Positions 32,068-40,914 of a stretch of DNA of 64,000 nt are shown piece by piece. Under the pieces are notes generated by a model that did no database searches, was not told where the DNA came from, and saw only the letters and a list, made by a program, of their open reading frames with translations. The stretch is from NCBI GenBank assembly GCA_026391455.1, contig JAPLEH010000073.1:1-64000 (forward strand), in the 5' to 3' direction. This DNA is from Bacteroidota bacterium. GTDB lineage: Bacteria > Bacteroidota > Bacteroidia > Chitinophagales > Chitinophagaceae. The position numbers and the translations under genes were made by a program. Numbering within the stretch: the stretch's first letter is position 1; each line of letters begins with the position of its first letter.

Positions 32068-34386
32068 ATGAAAAAGCTGTTATTCTCGCTTTGCGTTACA
32101 GTATTGGTTCATAACATTTCCCATGCACAAAATGTTGGTGTCGGCACCACCACACCACACGCCAGCGCTGCACTGGAAATATCAGGCACCAATAAAGGGG
32201 TATTGATTCCCAGAATCAGTTTTGCCAATCGACCGGCTGCACCGGCTACCGGATTATTGATTTATCAAACTGATATTGATTCCGGCTTTTATTATTACAA
32301 TGGTACAGCCTGGAAATACCTGCCGCAGGAACTGGTTACAGGATCGGGCAACAATGGTCAGATAAGCTTCTGGTCCGGCAATAATAAACTTTCCGGTTCG
32401 CAACATCTTTTTTGGGATACCATTGCCACAAAATTGCGAATTGGTTTGGATACGAATGGCGTGAATAAATTAACGGTGGCAGGAACCGGTGGTGTTAAGA
32501 TATCTTCCACCAACCCGGGAAGTGGTTATGGCGACTGGATTGCCTTAAATGTGGGTAGTGCTGATTCATCAAAAGACAGGCTGGTAGCTGGCTTACTGAA
32601 TGGAGTACCTGCCATTGGCGCACACAACAACACATTAAGTGCGTGGAAACCTTTTTCCATTAGTCCGCTGGGCGGTTTGGCTATTGGGGGCACTATCGTA
32701 GATACCAGTGCGGTGGTGGATATACGCAGCGAAGGAAACGACCGGGGTGTATTATTACCCAGGCTCACCAAATTACAACGGGAAGCGATTTATAACCCGG
32801 CGCAGGGATTGATCACCTATCAAACAGATCTGGATTCGGGCTTTTACTTTTATAAAGGAACCGGCTGGAAGAATTTTTCTCTAGACATTGCCGGCGACAC
32901 AGGACGGACCGGAAGCGTAACATTCTGGACGGGCCGAAACAAAATAGGCAGTACTGATAAACTGTACTGGAATGAAAACAGTAAACAATTGGGCATTGGC
33001 ACACAAACAACGACAGCACCATTAACATTGAGTTCAAATAATATCGGTTCCGGTTCATTGGATTGGATTGCCGCCAGTGTGGGTGGGCAAACCGGCGACA
33101 GGGTGGTGATCGGCCTGTATAACGGGCAGGCCACTATTGGCGCCCATAACAACGCATTAAATGCATGGTCCAAATTGGTGATCAACCCGGTGGGTGTAGT
33201 TAACTTTGGAAGCCTTGCAGGTGCAGGCAACCGGTTGCTGGCCATTGCACCCAATGGCGACCTGGGGGTGGCACCCATCAGCCCGGGCTATGTACCACGT
33301 ATAGACAATACCGGCAACGTGGTCAATTCCGTTATGCGGAGTGATGCAAACGGCGTATATATCAACACCCCTCCTAATCCACTGTTTATGTTATATGCAG
33401 AAGACAGGCAACTGCTTGCAGATGGTGATGGACAGCATGTGATCTATGCATTCAGAAACAGGGACGTTCAGAACGATGGTACAAACTATGGCTACCAAAC
33501 TTCAAACAATGGTGTGGCCACCCTTAATTTTTGGGGTGATGTATATAGTTTTGGTACGGCCGGTTTCAGTTATAACGATTTTACCAGGACAGGAGGCAGT
33601 ATAGGTGCCTATACTACCGGGGCATACTGGGGCAGTTGTGGCTACAGGAGCAGTGCTTCGATCACCTATGGTTTGTTTGCCACTTCAGCAGCCGGAGTGG
33701 GTGCAGGGCGTTCCAGCAGCACCGAACCAGCCAAGGGTATAGGCGGCGGCTTTGCCGGCGACCTGATGGGGGCCTGGTTTAAAGGTGATGTGATGGGCAG
33801 TATCAGCCAGGGCAATTTGTTTGCATCGTATAATATCGGTAATGTCATTACCGATGGAAGAAATATTGAATTGGTGACAACAGCAGCCGGAGAGAAAGTT
33901 CCCACCTATACAGTAAGCTCCGCCTCCGGAGCAAAAATTTATCATGATGGTACGGTGCAATTGGTAAACGGTACCGTAAGGGTAAATTTTGCACCAGCAT
34001 TCCTGGCTACGCTGGAAAAAAATACCACTCCCACCGTAACCCTTACACCCGTTGGCGGTTGGGCCAATTTATACATTTCTGAAATAGACGGAACAGGGTT
34101 TACCATTTCGGAAGCGAATAATGGTCGCAGCAATATTTCGGTGAACTGGATTGCGGTGGGCACACGGTTGGATTTGAACAATGTCCCCGTTTCACCCGAA
34201 ATACTGAACAGGAATTTTTCAAAAAATTTACCTGAAGTTTTGTTTAATGAAAACAATAGACAAACTAATGGTAAACCAATGTGGTGGGATGGGCAGCATT
34301 TGCAATACACCACGCCGCCGCTTTCGGAAGCGGAGAAGGAAGCGTTGAGGGAGAAGTTAAAAGTGAAAAGTGAGAAGGGGAGATGA
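32068..34386 (+). CDS. second secreted tail-fibre-like protein
   Basis: 772 aa from the ATG at 32068, where MKKLLFSLCVTVLVHNISHAQ gives a signal peptide; 15 upstream codons are excluded. It opens NVGVGTTTPHASAALEISGTNKGVL and repeats the entry module (VVDIRSEGNDRGVLLPRL, then YNPAQGLITYQTDLDSGFYFYKG). Two copies of a VxGLxNGxxxIGAHNNxLxAW module are present, and the same module occurs once in the fibre protein at 28400. The C-terminal part has a glycine-rich region (YGYQTSNNGVATLNFWG) and a YISEIDGTGFTI stretch seen in Bacteroidota fibre ends. The tail is charged (EKEALREKLKVKSEKGR). Confidence 0.75.
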   Translation: MKKLLFSLCVTVLVHNISHAQNVGVGTTTPHASAALEISGTNKGVLIPRISFANRPAAPATGLLIYQTDIDSGFYYYNGTAWKYLPQELVTGSGNNGQISFWSGNNKLSGSQHLFWDTIATKLRIGLDTNGVNKLTVAGTGGVKISSTNPGSGYGDWIALNVGSADSSKDRLVAGLLNGVPAIGAHNNTLSAWKPFSISPLGGLAIGGTIVDTSAVVDIRSEGNDRGVLLPRLTKLQREAIYNPAQGLITYQTDLDSGFYFYKGTGWKNFSLDIAGDTGRTGSVTFWTGRNKIGSTDKLYWNENSKQLGIGTQTTTAPLTLSSNNIGSGSLDWIAASVGGQTGDRVVIGLYNGQATIGAHNNALNAWSKLVINPVGVVNFGSLAGAGNRLLAIAPNGDLGVAPISPGYVPRIDNTGNVVNSVMRSDANGVYINTPPNPLFMLYAEDRQLLADGDGQHVIYAFRNRDVQNDGTNYGYQTSNNGVATLNFWGDVYSFGTAGFSYNDFTRTGGSIGAYTTGAYWGSCGYRSSASITYGLFATSAAGVGAGRSSSTEPAKGIGGGFAGDLMGAWFKGDVMGSISQGNLFASYNIGNVITDGRNIELVTTAAGEKVPTYTVSSASGAKIYHDGTVQLVNGTVRVNFAPAFLATLEKNTTPTVTLTPVGGWANLYISEIDGTGFTISEANNGRSNISVNWIAVGTRLDLNNVPVSPEILNRNFSKNLPEVLFNENNRQTNGKPMWWDGQHLQYTTPPLSEAEKEALREKLKVKSEKGR

Positions 34387-34511
34387 TCGTTTTTTAGGTG
34401 ATAGATGATAGTGCTGGTGAAAGCCAACTATCATCTGTCCAACAATATATTCTCAAAGTTTTTCCAGTGTAGCATTTTCAGCTATTCCATTTATTGTTAA
34501 ATATGTCTTCA

Positions 34512-35036
34512 TTCCGGGGCAAAATGTATATAGCCTTATTCGTTAGGTAACTATAAAAATAGCAAGTGAAATTTGCATCATTCATGCATAGCCCTGGGCA
34601 AAATGTATATAGTAGTTAGGAAATAATTATTCTACAAAGGAAAATCTGCAAAACTCATGCATAGCTTTGGGCTTCAGCCCCAAGCAAAATGTATATTGTA
34701 GTAAGGAAATAATTATAAAAGCAAGGAAAATCTGCATACATCATGCATAGCTTTGGGATTCATCCCAAAGAATAATGTATATAGTAGTTAGGAAATAATA
34801 ATTCTAGGAAGGAAAATCTGCATCATTCATGCATAGCTTTGGGCTTCAGCCCAAAGAAAAATGTATATAGTAGTTAGGAAATTATAAAAATACCAAGGAA
34901 AATCTGCATACATCATGCATAGCTTTTGGCTTCCGCCCAAAGAATAATGTATATAGTAGTTAGGAAATAATAATTATAGCAAGGAATATCTGCATAATTC
35001 ATGCATAGCTTTGGGATTCATCCCAAAGAAAAATAA
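34512..35036 (+). repeat. array of 86-bp hairpin repeats
   Basis: Copies begin with tgcatagc at 34585, 34658, 34744, 34830, 34916 and 35002, and a degenerate one precedes them at about 34512. The last four steps are exactly 86 bases. The first is 73, because half of the stem is missing. Each unit holds a stem such as CTTTGGGC-TTCA-GCCCAAAG or CTTTGGGAT-TC-ATCCCAAAG, followed by atgtatatagtagttaggaaat. The stem bases change in pairs between units. The final copy runs into the promoter of the ArsR gene. Confidence 0.85.
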
Positions 35037-35037
35037 A

Positions 35038-35069
35038 TTTGCGAAACCAAACAGTTGCGCATATATTTG
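35038..35069 (+). promoter_or_regulatory. consensus Bacteroidota promoter of the ArsR/SRPBCC operon
   Basis: TTTG at 35038-35041 and TATATTTG at 35062-35069 are separated by 20 bases, an exact match to TTTG-N19-21-TAnnTTTG. The box ends 34 bases before the ATG at 35104. Confidence 0.75.
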
Positions 35070-35073
35070 CAAC
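35054..35073. promoter_or_regulatory. candidate ArsR-type operator over the -7 box
   Basis: The 20-base word gttgcgcatatatttgcaac is an imperfect palindrome, with 8 of 10 positions symmetric (GTTGC...GCAAC). It covers the whole -7 box. This position fits repression of the operon by its own first product. Confidence 0.5.
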
Positions 35074-35103
35074 CGAATGGTTTCCTAAAATATTATTTAC
35101 TAT

Positions 35104-35445
35104 ATGAGACGAGATATTTTCCAGGCTATAGCAGACCCCACCCGGCGGGCCATCATCAGTCTTATCGCATTACATGCCATGACACCCAATGCCATCGCCG
35201 AAAATTTTAATACCACCCGGCAGGCTATTTCCAAGCATCTCCGTATTCTCACCGAATGTGATCTGGTAAAGCAAAGCCAGGAAGGACGGGAGATACACTA
35301 CTCACTTGAAATTGAAAAAATGAAAGAAATTGACAAATGGCTGAACCAGTTCCGAAAGATATGGGAGACCCGGTTCAACCAGCTTGATATCGTATTAGCA
35401 AACCTGGCCGCCGAAAGGAAGGCCCTTAAAAAACAAAAAAAATGA
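35104..35445 (+). CDS. ArsR-family winged-helix transcriptional regulator
   Basis: 113 aa. It opens [21 protein letters not shown] and has the recognition-helix region [19 protein letters not shown], the classical ArsR signature. No metal-binding Cys cluster is visible, so it is probably not a metal sensor. Members of this subgroup are regularly paired with an SRPBCC gene, as here: its last codons overlap the ATG of the next gene by four bases. A palindrome over its own promoter suggests autorepression. Confidence 0.9.
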   Translation: MRRDIFQAIADPTRRAIISLIALHAMTPNAIAENFNTTRQAISKHLRILTECDLVKQSQEGREIHYSLEIEKMKEIDKWLNQFRKIWETRFNQLDIVLANLAAERKALKKQKK

Positions 35446-35945
35446 CAAACAATCTTTTCTTCGACTTTACGGTGGACAAAGCCGCAAAAACCATTTATAT
35501 CACCCGCGAATTTGCAGCAGATCAGGACCTGGTATGGGATGCATTTACAAAAGCCGAGCTGCTGGACCAATGGGTGGCTCCTGCACCGTTTACCAGCCGG
35601 ACCAAGTACATGGATTTTAAAGTTGGGGGTAAACGCTTTTATGCCATGGTAAGCCCGGAAGGACAGGAGCGCTGGGCCTTGCAGGAGTACAGGTCCATCA
35701 ATCCTAAGACCCATTTCACCATGTATAATGCCTTTGCTGATAAAGACGGGAATCCTGACCCCACGGGTTCGGATTGGGATTATCAATTCAGCGAGGTAAA
35801 TGGTATCACTACAGTGAAGATCACTGTTTACAACGAATCATTTGAACGTATGGAAAGCCTGATGGAAGGATTCAAGGCCGGATTCACGATGTCAATTACG
35901 AACCTGGAAAACCTGCTTGCCACATTATCACAGCAAGGGTCGTGA
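35442..35945 (+). CDS. SRPBCC (AHSA1/START-like) domain protein
   Basis: 167 aa. The AHSA1-type pattern is clear: [28 protein letters not shown], then [18 protein letters not shown], and a C-terminal [22 protein letters not shown]. The fold forms a hydrophobic pocket for small ligands. The ligand is unknown. It overlaps the ArsR gene by four bases and is likely to be controlled by it. Confidence 0.88.
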   Translation: MTNNLFFDFTVDKAAKTIYITREFAADQDLVWDAFTKAELLDQWVAPAPFTSRTKYMDFKVGGKRFYAMVSPEGQERWALQEYRSINPKTHFTMYNAFADKDGNPDPTGSDWDYQFSEVNGITTVKITVYNESFERMESLMEGFKAGFTMSITNLENLLATLSQQGS

Positions 35946-35984
35946 TTATATATACACCGATACAATTATGTAATTCCTTTTTGT

Positions 35985-36410
35985 ATGACAGTAAAAAAAC
36001 AGATCAGCGACTATATTGCTTCCCAGCCTGACGCCAAGCGCATGGATATGCAGGCATTGCACGAGCAGCTATTGAAGGCGATGCCAAAATGCAGATTATG
36101 GTTTCTGGATGGAAAGGACAGCAACAATAAAACCGTATCTAATCCTAATATTGGCTATGGATTATATACGATCCGCTATGCAGATGGAAGCGAAAAACCA
36201 TTTTATCAGGTGGGACTGAGTGCCAATACAAGCGGTATTTCCGTGTATATCATGGGACTGAAGGATAAGGACTATCTCCCCAAAACGTATGGCAAAAAGA
36301 TTGGCAAAGCCAGTGTAACGGGGTATTGTATTAAATTCAAGTCATTAAAAGATATAGACAGCAAGGTATTGCTGGATGCTGTAAAGGCGGGTGTTAAAGC
36401 TACCAGCTAA
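35985..36410 (+). CDS. DUF1801-like protein
   Basis: 141 aa, soluble. It starts MTVKKQISDYIASQPDAKRMDMQALHE and contains CRLWFLDGKDSNNKT, YTIRYADGSEKPFYQVGLSANTSGISVYIMG and CIKFKSLKDID, which follow the DUF1801/YdhG-like fold (related to proposed iron chaperones). The start is 39 bases after the SRPBCC gene, so it may share that operon. Function is not established. Confidence 0.65.
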   Translation: MTVKKQISDYIASQPDAKRMDMQALHEQLLKAMPKCRLWFLDGKDSNNKTVSNPNIGYGLYTIRYADGSEKPFYQVGLSANTSGISVYIMGLKDKDYLPKTYGKKIGKASVTGYCIKFKSLKDIDSKVLLDAVKAGVKATS

Positions 36411-36418
36411 TCTAATTA

Positions 36419-36480
36419 CCCCGGGCTTAAGCCCGGGGCAATTAGCTGAAGCCCGGGGCAATTAGCTTCAGCCCGGGGCC
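36419..36480. repeat. GGGCTT-type hairpin cluster
   Basis: A perfect 20-base palindrome, CCCCGGGCTTAAGCCCGGGG (36419-36438), is followed by two partial copies of 'caattagct-gaagcccggggc' and 'caattagct-tcagcccggggc'. The two half copies can pair with each other (GCTGAAGC with GCTTCAGC). It can end the upstream transcript. The same core appears in the arrays at 34512-35036 and 50862-51160. Confidence 0.75.
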
Positions 36481-36531
36481 GTATATTATTTCATATTATC
36501 CGATACATTTACATAAGCAATCGCTTTCCCC

Positions 36532-36915
36532 ATGTCCACCCACCGCCTCCATACCATATTGAACTATTGCATTGCCACCATTTGGCTTGCCAATGGCCTT
36601 TTTTGTAAAGTGCTGAACCTCGTGCCCCGACACCAGCAGATCGTGGGGCGAATAGTGGGAGAACAATTTGCCCGGCCCCTCACATTGGGTATCGGTATTG
36701 CAGAAATGGGAATGGCCATATGGATTTTAAGTGGCATCAAGTCCCGACTCAACGCACTGGCCCAGATTGTGGTGGTGGCTGTCATGAACATCATGGAATA
36801 TTTTTTGGTGCCAGACCTGCTGCTCTGGGGGAAATTCAATTCCCTGTTTGCCTTGTTGCTTATTTTAGTAGTATATTTCAATGAGTTTCATCTGAAAAAA
36901 AATAAACGGCTTTGA
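36532..36915 (+). CDS. DoxX-like small membrane protein
   Basis: 127 aa with four predicted helices (LNYCIATIWLANGLFCKVLNL, LGIGIAEMGMAIWIL, ALAQIVVVAVMNIMEYF, FALLLILVVYF). The pattern fits the DoxX-like family. Function is unknown; it lacks the quinol-oxidase partner of archaeal DoxX. It is the first of four overlapping plus-strand genes, and its TGA overlaps the next ATG. Confidence 0.7.
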   Translation: MSTHRLHTILNYCIATIWLANGLFCKVLNLVPRHQQIVGRIVGEQFARPLTLGIGIAEMGMAIWILSGIKSRLNALAQIVVVAVMNIMEYFLVPDLLLWGKFNSLFALLLILVVYFNEFHLKKNKRL

Positions 36916-37652
36916 TGTTTTCTTTTTTAAAAAATCACCCCTTCGCTGTGGAGGCATTTTTTGAAAGCTCGATGGTGCTTACGTTTGCCGTTCCAAAAGC
37001 TGAGTTAGCAAATATGATCCCCGAATGTTTGCAACTGGATACTTTTCAGGACGAATGGGCATTTCTGGCCATTGCCATGGTACAAACAAAAGATTTACGT
37101 CCCAAAGGATTTCCAAAATTCATGGGCAACGATTTTTTTCTGATCGGCTATCGGGTATTTGTGCGTTACACCACCAATGCAGGGAAAAACTACCGGGGGC
37201 TGTACATACTAAAATCGGAGACCAATAAAAAGAAAATGGAATTCATGGGAAACATATTCACCCATTATAATTATACTACCACCGATATACAAAAAACGGA
37301 AGACGATCGCTCAATGAGCATATCCTCCGTGCGTTCTGATTTTCGTTTGCAGATAGGATTGTCTCAGGAGAATGTGTCACTGCCGGAGAACTCGCCCTTT
37401 ACTGACTGGAAAGAAGCCCGGCGTTTTGCAGGACCGTTGCCCTTTACCTTTACATTCAATAAAGAAAAGAAGGAAGTATTAATTATTGAAGGCGTACGGG
37501 AACATTGGGTGCCGGAGCCCGTGAGTGTAACAGGCTATGAGTTTGGCTTTTTGAAAACGCTTGGGCTTCGCAACCCGGTATTGGCCAATGCTTTTATTAT
37601 AAAAAACATTCCCTATTATTGGAAAAAAGGAAAAATCGAAAAGTGGAAATAA
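36915..37652 (+). CDS. DUF2071/acetoacetate-decarboxylase-like protein
   Basis: 245 aa from the ATG at 36915, which shares one base with the upstream TGA; a TTG one codon earlier is less likely. It opens NHPFAVEAFFESSMVLTFAVPKAELANMIP, matching the YqjF/DUF2071 start, and has GYRVFVRY and the later GYEFGFLKTLG. The family shares the acetoacetate-decarboxylase fold but usually lacks the catalytic Lys. No catalytic claim is made. It lies in an operon with a DoxX-like protein and a methyltransferase. Confidence 0.65.
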   Translation: MFSFLKNHPFAVEAFFESSMVLTFAVPKAELANMIPECLQLDTFQDEWAFLAIAMVQTKDLRPKGFPKFMGNDFFLIGYRVFVRYTTNAGKNYRGLYILKSETNKKKMEFMGNIFTHYNYTTTDIQKTEDDRSMSISSVRSDFRLQIGLSQENVSLPENSPFTDWKEARRFAGPLPFTFTFNKEKKEVLIIEGVREHWVPEPVSVTGYEFGFLKTLGLRNPVLANAFIIKNIPYYWKKGKIEKWK

Positions 37653-38392
37653 AGCGGCGACATTTTCAGGGCGTACTGAATATATTAAGTTTCAACCGGC
37701 ACTTTTATGTCTATGGTCTGTTGACATTGACACTCATCACGGTCAGTAAGTTTATTTTTTCCTGGCCAGACATTTGGTATTGGATCATCGTTGCAGCCTT
37801 TATATACGGGCTGTTTATGCCACTGATCATTTCTGCATATGTGTATGATTTTTCCGGGTTTTACCAGTTCGACTGGTTGAAGAATATGAAACTGGAGGAT
37901 CGTAAAGGAATGCTGAATCTGAATATCAATGCAGGATTTGATGAGACTAGTTATATCATTAAAAGTATATTGCCTGAATCCAACCTTCAGGTGTATGATT
38001 TTTACAATGCACAACAGCATACAGAACCGGCCATCATCCGGGCCAGAAAGGTGAGCCATGTTTATCCCAACACCATGCAGATCAGTTCAGCATCCATTCC
38101 GTTGGCTGATCACCTGGCGGAAAATATATTTCTAATCTCTGCCATTCACGAAATACGCCATCATTCGGAACGGGTACAATTTTTAAAGGAATGCCGCCGG
38201 GTGTGTAAGCCACATGGTAAAGTCATAATGGTGGAACATTTACGGGACTTTCCAAATTTTTTGGCATTTACCATCGGGTTTACGCATTTTTTCTCCCGTA
38301 ATACCTGGGTGAAGGCTTTTAAAGAGGCAGGGTTTACCTCCATTGAGCAAACCCGTTTTACCCCCTTTATGTCCATTTTTAAATGCAGCTGA
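37643..38392 (+). CDS. membrane-anchored SAM methyltransferase
   Basis: About 250 aa. Two hydrophobic helices (FYVYGLLTLTLITVSKFIF, WYWIIVAAFIYGLFMPLIISAYVY) precede a methyltransferase core: LNINAGFDETSYIIKSILPESNLQVYDF, then NIFLISAIHEIRHHSERVQFLKECRRVCKPHGKVIMVEH, the usual post-motif region. Motif I is degenerate (NLNINAGFDE rather than D/ExGxGxG). There is no ATG in frame near the beginning. GTG 37643 and TTG 37619 are both possible, and each overlaps the previous gene, which is consistent with translational coupling. Confidence 0.65.
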   Translation: MEIKRRHFQGVLNILSFNRHFYVYGLLTLTLITVSKFIFSWPDIWYWIIVAAFIYGLFMPLIISAYVYDFSGFYQFDWLKNMKLEDRKGMLNLNINAGFDETSYIIKSILPESNLQVYDFYNAQQHTEPAIIRARKVSHVYPNTMQISSASIPLADHLAENIFLISAIHEIRHHSERVQFLKECRRVCKPHGKVIMVEHLRDFPNFLAFTIGFTHFFSRNTWVKAFKEAGFTSIEQTRFTPFMSIFKCS

Positions 38393-38790
38393 TAATGGAA
38401 ATACACCTGAAAATAATTGGGATACTACTGATTGCTCTGGCATTGCTGCACGGGGTTTTCCCCAGGTATTTTCAATGGGGGAGCGAGTTGCGTAAGCTGA
38501 GCCTGATCAACCGGCAAATGATGATCGTGCATACTTTTTTCATTGCCGTTACCGTTTTTTTGATGGGATTACTTTGTATCACGTCAGCCGCTGCATTGAT
38601 TGAAACGGACCTGGGAAAAAGAATATCCCTGGGGTTGGGCTTTTTTTGGGTAGTCAGGTTCTTTATCCAGTTTTTCGGTTATTCGTCTGCACTCTGGAAG
38701 GGTAAAAAATTTGAAACGATCATGCATGTATGTTTTACCTTTCTCTGGGTCTATTTAAGTGTGATATTTCTGGCAGTTTATTTTCGGTAA
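38383..38790 (+). CDS. four-helix membrane protein of unknown function
   Basis: 135 aa. Helices include IIGILLIALALLHGVF, MIVHTFFIAVTVFLMGLLCITSAAALI, GLGFFWVVRFFIQFFGY and FTFLWVYLSVIFLAVYF. No domain is recognised. The first ATG (38383) overlaps the methyltransferase gene by ten bases, and a second ATG at 38395 follows that stop. It is the last gene of the four-gene run that starts at 36532. Confidence 0.6.
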   Translation: MQLIMEIHLKIIGILLIALALLHGVFPRYFQWGSELRKLSLINRQMMIVHTFFIAVTVFLMGLLCITSAAALIETDLGKRISLGLGFFWVVRFFIQFFGYSSALWKGKKFETIMHVCFTFLWVYLSVIFLAVYFR

Positions 38791-38887
38791 GCATGGTATG
38801 ATTCAATTTTTAGTATGGGCATTTTACATTCATATTTCATACCAAAATCTCTATTTTATTTCAACATATTCGTAAACTAAAAACGTA

Positions 38888-38895
38888 TATTTTTG
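38888..38895 (+). promoter_or_regulatory. -7 promoter box TATTTTTG of the DISM regulator
   Basis: Exact match to TAnnTTTG, 39 bases before the ATG at 38935. No convincing -33 TTTG is found at the expected distance. Confidence 0.45.
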
Positions 38896-38934
38896 GGACT
38901 TTAGCTATATCGCTTCCTGATATTAACTGATATT

Positions 38935-40689
38935 ATGATAAAAATAGTCTGGGCCCTTGCGCTGTTGGTAATTTCCATAGGAGGGAAGGCTCAATCCGAT
39001 ACCCTCAAAAATGGTGAGGCCCGGCAATCCATTACTCATATTGCGGTTTTAGCCGACAGTAATTTTTCATTCAGCCGGGTACTGACAGACACTACGCTTC
39101 CCTTTCGTGATACCAACCGGTTGTCTTTCCACTCCACCGGCATTTACTGGATCCGCCTGCATATAGACAATCCCTCCGGCTACGGGGGCAACTACACCCT
39201 TTATACACAGCCCTTTCTCGATAATACCGTTTATTGTTTTAACAAGGATGAGAATAGATGGATCGAAACCCGCACCGGCGCATTGGTACATCCCAAAGCC
39301 CGGTTATTTGGCCTTGCCGCCTGCACTATAGAAGGAGGTAAACGAAATGCTATTTATATCCGGGTGAATATTTCCCGGCTTGGTACATTCTCCAATACTG
39401 TAAAAGCCCGGTTCGGCATAGAAAAAGAAGCCATCACCCAAAAAAATGAACAACAAAGCTGGGCCTTTTGCCTGACCACCATTTTACTGGTATTGCTGTT
39501 TTTACTCTACAATGCCATTGTTTACCTGAACACCAAAGACAGGGCCTATTTGTATTACCTGCTCATACAGATCGGCGGCATCTTATATATCGCCGGCAAT
39601 TTCCGGGTATTCAATTACCTGATTTCCTGGCAGAATATTAATCCCTGGATTTCACCATCTGGAAATATCCATTACTATCATTTGAATTTATATATCGAAA
39701 GGCTGGGCATGGTTCTGGCCATTTCTTCTTATGTGCAGTTTACCCGCAGCTACCTGCAAACACGGCTGCACCTGCCCGGGCTGGATAAACTAATGCGGTA
39801 CCTGCTTTATGGCTGGATACTTTTTGAACTGATTCATAACACCGTCAGCTTTTCAAAGCTCGCTTACCTGGATATCTATACCTCCCTGTATTCTAACCTG
39901 ACCATGGTTACACAGCTGCTGCTGATTATTACCGCAGCAGTTCTTTCAGTAAGCAGGGGTGTGTACACCGCTAAATATTTTTTATGGACCAACCTCACCA
40001 GCATTCTTCTGCTGATTATACTGGCGGGCTATTATATGTTTATCCAGAATGGGGTTCGTATTGTATGGTTGCCTTGTGTGGCTATTATCAGCCAGGCCGT
40101 TTTATTTTCAATGGCCCTGGTAGCCCGCCTGCGCATGATACGCAACGATTTCGACTATACCCAAAAGGAAGCGGAACAACTGAAAAACGATATAGAGTTA
40201 TTGCAGGAACAGCATATGCAGTTAACCGACGAACACCAGCAAATCTCAGCCGCTATCGCAAAGGAAAAAAGCCGCAACGAATCATTGGAAGATAAACTGG
40301 CTGCCAATAACCGTCAGCTTGCGTCTGCCACGCTTTACATTGTACAAAAAAATGAATTGCTGGTACAATTGAAAAACCATATCCAGAAGCTGGGGCGTCA
40401 AATTCCGAATAAAAGCAAAGACCTGCTGAATATTGAAAGCAATCTGCTGCATAACCAGTTTCTGGAAAATGACTGGGAGAAATTCAAACTCCATTTCGAA
40501 GAAGTGCATCCGCGTTTCTTTGAAGAGTTGAAGGCGAAATATCCCAATATCACTTCCTATGAAACCCGGCTTTGTGCTTATCTCCACATGAACCTTTCCA
40601 CCAAAGAGATTGCCGGCCTGCTCAGCATTGACCCTGCCAGTGTTCGCAGGGCTAAAACGAGACTCAATAGGAAAATGAATAGTATATAG
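38935..40689 (+). CDS. 7TM-DISM sensor with C-terminal LuxR-type helix-turn-helix
   Basis: 584 aa. A signal peptide (to about residue 19) is followed by an extracellular 7TMR-DISMED2-like beta domain (IYWIRLHIDNPSGYGGNYTLY, KARLFGLAACTIEGG). Seven hydrophobic helices lie between about 175 and 400, then a coiled coil (EAEQLKNDIELLQEQHMQL and on). The final helix-turn-helix is at about 530-584 (ITSYETRLCAYLHMNLSTKEIAGLL, DPASVRRAKTRLNRK). This single-chain design senses outside and binds DNA inside. A decayed relative is at 27758-28207. Its likely targets are the inverted repeats at 28332-28348 and 40847-40863, beside the two fibre loci. Confidence 0.88.
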   Translation: MIKIVWALALLVISIGGKAQSDTLKNGEARQSITHIAVLADSNFSFSRVLTDTTLPFRDTNRLSFHSTGIYWIRLHIDNPSGYGGNYTLYTQPFLDNTVYCFNKDENRWIETRTGALVHPKARLFGLAACTIEGGKRNAIYIRVNISRLGTFSNTVKARFGIEKEAITQKNEQQSWAFCLTTILLVLLFLLYNAIVYLNTKDRAYLYYLLIQIGGILYIAGNFRVFNYLISWQNINPWISPSGNIHYYHLNLYIERLGMVLAISSYVQFTRSYLQTRLHLPGLDKLMRYLLYGWILFELIHNTVSFSKLAYLDIYTSLYSNLTMVTQLLLIITAAVLSVSRGVYTAKYFLWTNLTSILLLIILAGYYMFIQNGVRIVWLPCVAIISQAVLFSMALVARLRMIRNDFDYTQKEAEQLKNDIELLQEQHMQLTDEHQQISAAIAKEKSRNESLEDKLAANNRQLASATLYIVQKNELLVQLKNHIQKLGRQIPNKSKDLLNIESNLLHNQFLENDWEKFKLHFEEVHPRFFEELKAKYPNITSYETRLCAYLHMNLSTKEIAGLLSIDPASVRRAKTRLNRKMNSI

Positions 40690-40846
40690 TGAATGGTCAA
40701 AGGGCATTTGTGAATCTGCATGCCGGCAGGTTCACAATTCTCAACTGCCCAGCCCCTTCAATTCACCAACTCAGATACTTTCCCTTAAAAGAACTAATTC
40801 TTTCCTGAATATCAATCGTTTAATCCGCCTGTCCATACTTTGTCCA

Positions 40847-40863
40847 TACCCATTATTTGGGTA
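40847..40863. promoter_or_regulatory. perfect inverted repeat TACCCA-N5-TGGGTA
   Basis: This six-base inverted repeat with a TTATT spacer lies 51 bases before the ATG at 40915. The related site at 28332-28348 is also 51 bases before its ATG. It is preceded in both copies by CTTTGTC-AT. It is a candidate operator for the adjacent regulator. Confidence 0.55.
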
Positions 40864-40914
40864 AGTGCAACCGATAGAATTGTTTTAGGTACTGATCAGT
40901 AATCAATGCCTGGT

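Noticed and set aside
34512-35036. CRISPR array
   Set aside because: The 86-base unit is repeated nearly in full with no unique spacers, and no cas genes are present.
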